DNA of 64,000 nucleotides. It comes from Halobacterium zhouii. Its GTDB lineage: Archaea > Halobacteriota > Halobacteria > Halobacteriales > Halobacteriaceae. Positions 59,901 through 64,000 of this stretch are shown here, piece by piece. The notes below the pieces were generated by a model. The model was given only the letters and a program-made list of their open reading frames with translations, was not told the DNA's origin and made no database searches. How positions within the stretch are numbered: the first letter of the stretch is position 1; the number at the start of each line of letters is the position of its first letter. Where the stretch lies: positions 1,116,001 to 1,180,000 of the forward strand of contig NZ_CP089593.1 in the NCBI RefSeq assembly GCF_021249405.1, read 5' to 3'. A program made the position numbers and the translations under genes.

Positions 59901-61043
59901 ATGAATCTGTTCGCGGCGGCCGCGCTCGCGCTCGCGGCCGTCACGGCGACCCCGTACGTGCTGTATCTCGCGCTGTACGCGTGGATTCGGCCGTCGGGGT
60001 CGCCCGCCGACAAGCAGGCGTGGGAGCCCTCGGTGAGCGTCGTGCTCCCGACGTACAACGAGGAGAAGATCGTCGAGACGAAACTCGAGGACCTGCTGGC
60101 AATCGACTATCCGATGGAGAAGGTCGAATTGGTGGTCGTGGACTCCAGCGACGACAACACCCGGGAGATCATCCGAGACTTTTTCGCCGACCGGGACGCT
60201 CCGGAGCTGGTGTTGCTCGAGGAGGACGAGCGCCGTGGGTTGGCTCCGGCGTTGAACGAGGCGTACGCCGCCGCGTCGAACGAGATGGTGGTGAAAACCG
60301 ACTGCGACTCGAAGCTCCCCGCTGACGTGTTCCGGGAGGCCGCCGCGAACCTCGCCGACCCCGAGGTTTCGGCGGTCACCGGCCAGAACGTCGAGGTGCT
60401 CGGCGGGAGCGAGGTGGAGTCGGGGTATCGAGGTGTGCAGTCCCACATCCAGCAACTGGAGTCCCACCTGGACTCGACGCTCATCTTCCACGGGCCGTTC
60501 TCCGCGTTCGAGAACGACGCCATCCTGCCCATCGACCCGAACTCGCTGGCCGACGACACCGAACTCGCGCTGAAGATCCGCCGGCAGGGCGGGCGCGTGG
60601 TGTTCGACCCCGCCGTGAACTACATGGAGGCGAGTTTCTCGGACTTCGTGAAACGCCGCAAGCAGAAGGACCGCCGCGGGATGGGCCTGATCCGGCTCCT
60701 GGTGCAGCACAAGGACGCCCTCGGGAAGTACGGGAACTACGGGCGACTCGTGCTGCCGTTCAACTGGTGGTTCATGATTCTCTCCCCGTGGCTGATGGCG
60801 CTGACGCTCGCGGTCGGGACAGTTGGGGCGGTGCTCGCGTGGGGCCTGGGTGGGCTGGTGGTTCCTGTCGGGGTTGGGCTATTTACTTATTTGGGGCAGA
60901 AGGATTGGCTCGGGCCTGTGCAGGCGCTCTATTCGGTGTTCGACACGCAGGTTTCGCTGCTGCGCGCGAGCGTAGAACTGCTTGTTGGGGATTCAGACGG
61001 GACGTGGGACGTCGACGCAGAACTGAGGGAAGCGTTCGAATGA
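59901..61043 (+). CDS. Membrane GT2 glycosyltransferase
   Basis: A 380-residue protein. An N-terminal transmembrane helix (FAAAALALAAVTATPYVLYL) precedes a GT-A domain with SVVLPTYNEEKIVETKLEDL, VVVDSSDDNTREII and the DxD-like KTDCDSKLP. Two or three C-terminal helices near residues 290-340 anchor it. The arrangement is like cellulose-synthase/hyaluronan-type synthases, so polymer or glycolipid export is possible. GC-rich codons mark it as core, and it begins the region right after the element. Start ATG 59901 follows a TATA-like GGTTTTTACC at about 30 bases. Confidence 0.85.
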   Translation: MNLFAAAALALAAVTATPYVLYLALYAWIRPSGSPADKQAWEPSVSVVLPTYNEEKIVETKLEDLLAIDYPMEKVELVVVDSSDDNTREIIRDFFADRDAPELVLLEEDERRGLAPALNEAYAAASNEMVVKTDCDSKLPADVFREAAANLADPEVSAVTGQNVEVLGGSEVESGYRGVQSHIQQLESHLDSTLIFHGPFSAFENDAILPIDPNSLADDTELALKIRRQGGRVVFDPAVNYMEASFSDFVKRRKQKDRRGMGLIRLLVQHKDALGKYGNYGRLVLPFNWWFMILSPWLMALTLAVGTVGAVLAWGLGGLVVPVGVGLFTYLGQKDWLGPVQALYSVFDTQVSLLRASVELLVGDSDGTWDVDAELREAFE

Positions 61044-61047
61044 AGAT

Positions 61048-61992
61048 CTACCGATAACCGAGTTGTTCAAGCCGATTTTCTACCGATTCGTTCATCTCTA
61101 ACTCAGTCTCTTTCTCAATAGTGGGTTCATAGGAGTGGGTGTCTTCAGCAGAGACTTCGACCCACGGAACACGGGCTAGGACTGGCAGTGGAACCCCCTT
61201 AGGGTGTCCGTAGAATCCAAACTCCCCAAAACAATCGCCGTGATCCGCAGTCAGAACGACCTTTTCAGCATCAAGATTCTCCAAGAGAATCTCTAAGTCG
61301 TCAAGAACCCAACGAAGATTATCAATGTAAGCATCCCAAGCCTCTTCAGGACTTACTTCTCCCCTCCGAATTAGTTTCCAGACAGTCATTCGTCCAGTCT
61401 TTTCAACGCCAATCCTGTCTTCTGTAAGTCGCTCCACTTTCTCTAAGTTTCGGTAAGGCGTGTGCGGTTGCATATAATGCAAAATAAGTTGATCAGCTTC
61501 AGTCGACCGCCACTTGGAGATTCCTCGGTCAGTAACTTCTCGAGGGGGGATACACCCTTTATCATTGTCCCATCCACCAGTTCTCCAAACCGGATCAAGA
61601 CTATGCCAATTATCTTCACTTAATTCAAAACTTTCAAAAACATTCCAGCAAATATAATCTGTGTTAGCTCGCTCTTCAGGAAACTTATCAACAAAATTTT
61701 CCTGCATCCACTCTCGGGAGTGTGAGCCTCGAGAGGTGACTTTTGGGATATTTTCTGGCAACCACTTGTATTCGTTTTTCACCTCGTTTAATGCGTCCCA
61801 CCGACAGGCATCAAGAACAATAAGAACATCCCACTCCTTTCCAAAAATATAATCGCCATGAGCCGGAATTGACCGTCCTATCCGACGGACAACACCCATT
61901 GAGAATTCACGAGTTGATCTTCGCGTAGCATCTAATGCGCCATACTTCCGGTACCGTTCAATGGATTCTTCAGCCCAATCTCGGAAAGTCAT
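61048..61992 (-). CDS. Alkaline-phosphatase-superfamily (sulfatase-like) protein
   Basis: A 314-residue protein. The nucleophile region is VLIVLDACRWDALNEV near residue 57, and the metal-binding LTADHGDCFGEFGFYGHP near residue 250 has the Asp-His pair. TDYICWNVFESFEL and LILHYMQPHTPYRN are typical of haloarchaeal sulfatase-like proteins. No signal peptide is present, so it should act in the cytoplasm. It probably modifies or removes sulfate or phosphate groups on glycans; the neighbours are a methyltransferase and a glycosyltransferase. A+T-rich. Confidence 0.82.
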   Translation of the reverse strand: MTFRDWAEESIERYRKYGALDATRRSTREFSMGVVRRIGRSIPAHGDYIFGKEWDVLIVLDACRWDALNEVKNEYKWLPENIPKVTSRGSHSREWMQENFVDKFPEERANTDYICWNVFESFELSEDNWHSLDPVWRTGGWDNDKGCIPPREVTDRGISKWRSTEADQLILHYMQPHTPYRNLEKVERLTEDRIGVEKTGRMTVWKLIRRGEVSPEEAWDAYIDNLRWVLDDLEILLENLDAEKVVLTADHGDCFGEFGFYGHPKGVPLPVLARVPWVEVSAEDTHSYEPTIEKETELEMNESVENRLEQLGYR

Positions 61993-62565
61993 TTAACTTC
62001 GACTACTGTCTTCTGCGTTTTTAAACACAATTCGAAATTCTCCAGACACACTCTCCAACCCAAAACACCACTCCCCAAGTCCATAACGTTCACGGAGCCA
62101 TCGGATTTTCTGTTTTTGAAGCCAACCAAAGACCCCTGGCTGTTGTACCCAAAGTGATACGTCACGGTCAACGACAGTAAGACCAACGTCTATGTCCCAG
62201 TGCCGCTTTCCTGTGAAAAAGTCAGGCGTTCGCCACGACCACTCGTTCCATGGATTATGATCTGGATCCGCTTGCATATCTAGTCCTATCGGAAGATGAA
62301 TTTCGAGTGTGCCGCCAGGTTCGAGAATTCGAGCACACTCTCTAAGGCCATGCTCGATATCTTCAAAATGTTCGAACACGTGCGCAGCGAAGATATGCTC
62401 GGCGGAGCTATCAGCAAATGGCCACCGCTCAGAGTTGAGGTCAACAACAACGTCCGGGTCACACTCGGAAACAACGTCCACATTCAACCATTCTTCACCC
62501 TGACGTTGGTCTGTTCCACATCCGAGGTTCAGTTTTTGGTAAGACTCTTCTACAACCTCACTCAT
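61993..62565 (-). CDS. SAM-dependent methyltransferase of the glycan cluster
   Basis: A 190-residue class I methyltransferase. LNLGCGTDQRQGEEWLNVDV is motif I, AHVFEHFEDIEHGLRECARI the post-II/III region, and EPGGTLEIHLP motif IV-like. It starts MSEVVEESYQKLNLGCG. The sulfatase-like gene's ATG abuts its stop and its own start overlaps the GT4 stop by 8 bases, so all three are one transcript. Substrate unknown, likely a sugar. Confidence 0.85.
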   Translation of the reverse strand: MSEVVEESYQKLNLGCGTDQRQGEEWLNVDVVSECDPDVVVDLNSERWPFADSSAEHIFAAHVFEHFEDIEHGLRECARILEPGGTLEIHLPIGLDMQADPDHNPWNEWSWRTPDFFTGKRHWDIDVGLTVVDRDVSLWVQQPGVFGWLQKQKIRWLRERYGLGEWCFGLESVSGEFRIVFKNAEDSSRS

Positions 62566-63739
62566 TCGTTATCGCCTCCTGCTGCCACTTGGGTGTGATA
62601 CGACTCTCTTTTTCCGTATTGTCGACAACTTGGTGCATTTTCTCTCGAAACCGTTCCGTGCTAAACTGTTCGGCAAAGGATTCAATTCTCTCATTTGACC
62701 AGTCTACCTCGTCTTCCTCATACTGCCGAATCGTCTCTGCTAGTGCTGTTGGATTTCGCTCAAAAGTGTATCCATTTCCACCATCTGCAATCTGGTACTT
62801 CGTGTATCCGTCTTCAACTCCGAGAACTGGTGTTCCAGATGCAAAGAACTCGACAGGAACCATACCGAAGTCCTCGTTCTGCGCTGCGAAGATGCCTGCT
62901 TTCGAGGCGGCACAGAGCGCACGTTTCTGTTCTTCACTGACGTAGCCGAAGAATCGAACGTTATCTCCAGCGAGTTTCTCCAACCGCTCGCGTTCAGGGC
63001 CAGACCCTCCTACGACGAGCTGATACTCGTCGCCGAGTTGATTGAATGCCTCGACGATTGTATCGATATTCTTCCCGGGGTACAGTCGAGAGAAAGTGAA
63101 GTAAAATTCGCCTGGTTCGACGTTTTCGGCATTTGACGCATGCCCGGCCCCATAGGAATCGACATCGGTAGGCGGATACACGACCTCGATCTCCGCTTGA
63201 GGAATCCCGAAGTACTGTTCACACCGACGAGCGACGAGTTCCGAGTTTGCGACATACACGTCAGGATACGAGTGGGTCTGCGCGTAGAGCGTTCGAACAA
63301 TGTGCGCAAACACTGTATGCTTCATCGAATCCGCGAATTCTGGATGTCGGTCGTATGGATTCCGGGGCGGCGTGTGTACGTACTTGACGATAGTCTGCTC
63401 CTCCCGGGGAATGTACCACCCGGGGTTGTTTCCTGACTGGACGATGACGTCGTAGTCGTGGAGTTCTGGAACGTGGTCCCAGTGAGTCATATAATAGAGG
63501 TCGCGAAAGAGGATATTCCATTTTCTCCCGCCAGAGAGTAATTGGCCCGATAACCCACCCCCGAATAAATCATGAACTTCGACGTCGTCTGAAGTCGTTC
63601 CATCGTTCACGAATCCTGTATAAATGGGTGCATCGAACGTACGAGCCAATTCTTCCGCAACATGTTCTCCTCCGCCTCGTTGCGGGAAATGTTCGTGCGC
63701 AATCGCAATACGGTGGGATTGGTTAGTCATGGAGTCCAT
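62558..63739 (-). CDS. GT4-family glycosyltransferase
   Basis: A 393-residue GT-B enzyme. N-terminal acceptor domain with AIAHEHFPQRGGGEHVAEEL, and C-terminal donor domain with FTFSRLYPGKNIDTIVEAFN, LVVGGSGPERERLEKLAGDN and the Ex7E of NEDFGMVPVEFFASGTPVLG. Two ATGs (63739 and 63730) are possible. A TATA-like GTTATAAC at about 63780-63788 lies 40 bases upstream. First gene of the three-gene minus-strand unit. Confidence 0.88.
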   Translation of the reverse strand: MDSMTNQSHRIAIAHEHFPQRGGGEHVAEELARTFDAPIYTGFVNDGTTSDDVEVHDLFGGGLSGQLLSGGRKWNILFRDLYYMTHWDHVPELHDYDVIVQSGNNPGWYIPREEQTIVKYVHTPPRNPYDRHPEFADSMKHTVFAHIVRTLYAQTHSYPDVYVANSELVARRCEQYFGIPQAEIEVVYPPTDVDSYGAGHASNAENVEPGEFYFTFSRLYPGKNIDTIVEAFNQLGDEYQLVVGGSGPERERLEKLAGDNVRFFGYVSEEQKRALCAASKAGIFAAQNEDFGMVPVEFFASGTPVLGVEDGYTKYQIADGGNGYTFERNPTALAETIRQYEEDEVDWSNERIESFAEQFSTERFREKMHQVVDNTEKESRITPKWQQEAITNE

Positions 63740-63961
63740 TAAGGCGAGTATCGTCTCCAGTCATTGCTTCATCATCCGGGTTATAACTAGGTCTATTAAA
63801 CAATGCCGCTGTCCGAAGCCCGACCTCGCTACCGCCGCTCAGAAACGACACAATTGTGTTGTGGGTCTATCATTTATCATATAGTCGTCCGAAGCCGGGG
63901 TGTCTTATAATCATCAAAGAAGAGTTACCTTCAAATCCTCTGAGTTAAATAGAGAATAGCA
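63740..63961. promoter_or_regulatory. Divergent promoter region of the glycan genes
   Basis: No gene is seen. The minus-strand TATA-like GTTATAAC (63780-63788) serves the GT4 operon. The plus-strand CTTATAATC (63904-63912) would give a leader of about 30 bases to the gene starting at 63962. The spacer is strongly A+T-rich. Confidence 0.45.
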
Positions 63962-64000
63962 ATGAGGGGCCTTTTAATCACTGTAGACTCTCTTCGATAC
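63962..64000 (+). CDS. Start of a second sulfatase-like protein, cut by the window
   Basis: Thirteen codons from ATG 63962 read MRGLLITVDSLRY. The hydrophobic strand ending in T(V/I)DSLR is the classic N-terminus of alkaline-phosphatase-superfamily/sulfatase proteins, where the Asp is a metal ligand. The gene continues beyond the right edge, so length and activity cannot be judged. Together with the sulfatase-like gene at 61.0-62.0 kb it frames the methyltransferase and GT4. Confidence 0.6.
   Translation, partial: MRGLLITVDSLRY

Overview
The window is a haloarchaeal chromosome segment, most like Halobacterium or a close relative in the Halobacteriaceae. It is GC-rich with strongly acidic proteins, many leaderless genes that start about 25-30 bases after a TATA box, Tat-type signal peptides, an intron-bearing tRNA-Trp, archaellins rather than bacterial flagellins, and archaeal-type CheC/CheD/CheF chemotaxis proteins. 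Two blocks, about 49.44-59.74 kb and 61.05-64.0 kb, are visibly richer in A+T and are probably acquired.

Region 1 (1-17.1 kb) is the archaellum/chemotaxis supercluster. It holds arlCE (cut by the window edge), arlD/E, a soluble Htr15-like transducer, a small cluster protein, two tandem archaellins, a HEAT-repeat protein and a cheF pair, then the minus-strand series cheY-cheB-cheA-cheC-cheC(double)-cheD-cheR, with cheW and a conserved acidic protein behind it. Signals pass from transducer through CheW and CheA to CheY. CheB/CheR/CheD/CheC handle adaptation. CheF couples the Che proteins to the ArlCDE switch complex.

Region 2 (17.2-49.2 kb) is core chromosome. It contains a Tat-exported subtilase, a ferritin-like Dps protein, a 2Fe-2S ferredoxin, an aminotransferase, a CdpB-like PRC-barrel protein, a TrkA-N/DHH phosphoesterase, a hydroxybutyrate-dehydrogenase-like SDR with a palindromic insertion, tRNA-Lys, IMP dehydrogenase, intron-bearing tRNA-Trp, an FNT transporter, GTP cyclohydrolase III, DNA polymerase IV, triosephosphate isomerase, an MBF1-like factor, a CDP-alcohol phosphatidyltransferase, an adenylate-kinase-like protein, HisC and other metabolic enzymes, many small haloarchaeal proteins of unknown function, and an AglJ-type glycosyltransferase. 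AglJ could initiate the N-glycosylation for which the archaellins carry many sequons.

Region 3 (about 49.44-59.73 kb) looks like an integrated element of about 10.3 kb. It begins with a ribbon-helix-helix protein and a tyrosine integrase, and carries a large membrane-anchored protein of unknown function, a serine recombinase, a probable restriction-modification module (methyltransferase, divergent ArsR-like regulator, PD-(D/E)XK nuclease, and a free-standing copy of the nuclease's N-terminal domain), and a three-gene right-end set ending in a second ribbon-helix-helix-like protein. An 11-base direct repeat and related palindromes mark its two ends. The restriction-modification module and these end sites are the most novel material here.

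Region 4 (59.9-64 kb) is a surface-glycan region: a membrane GT2 glycosyltransferase, two alkaline-phosphatase/sulfatase-superfamily proteins (the second cut by the window end), a SAM methyltransferase and a GT4 glycosyltransferase.
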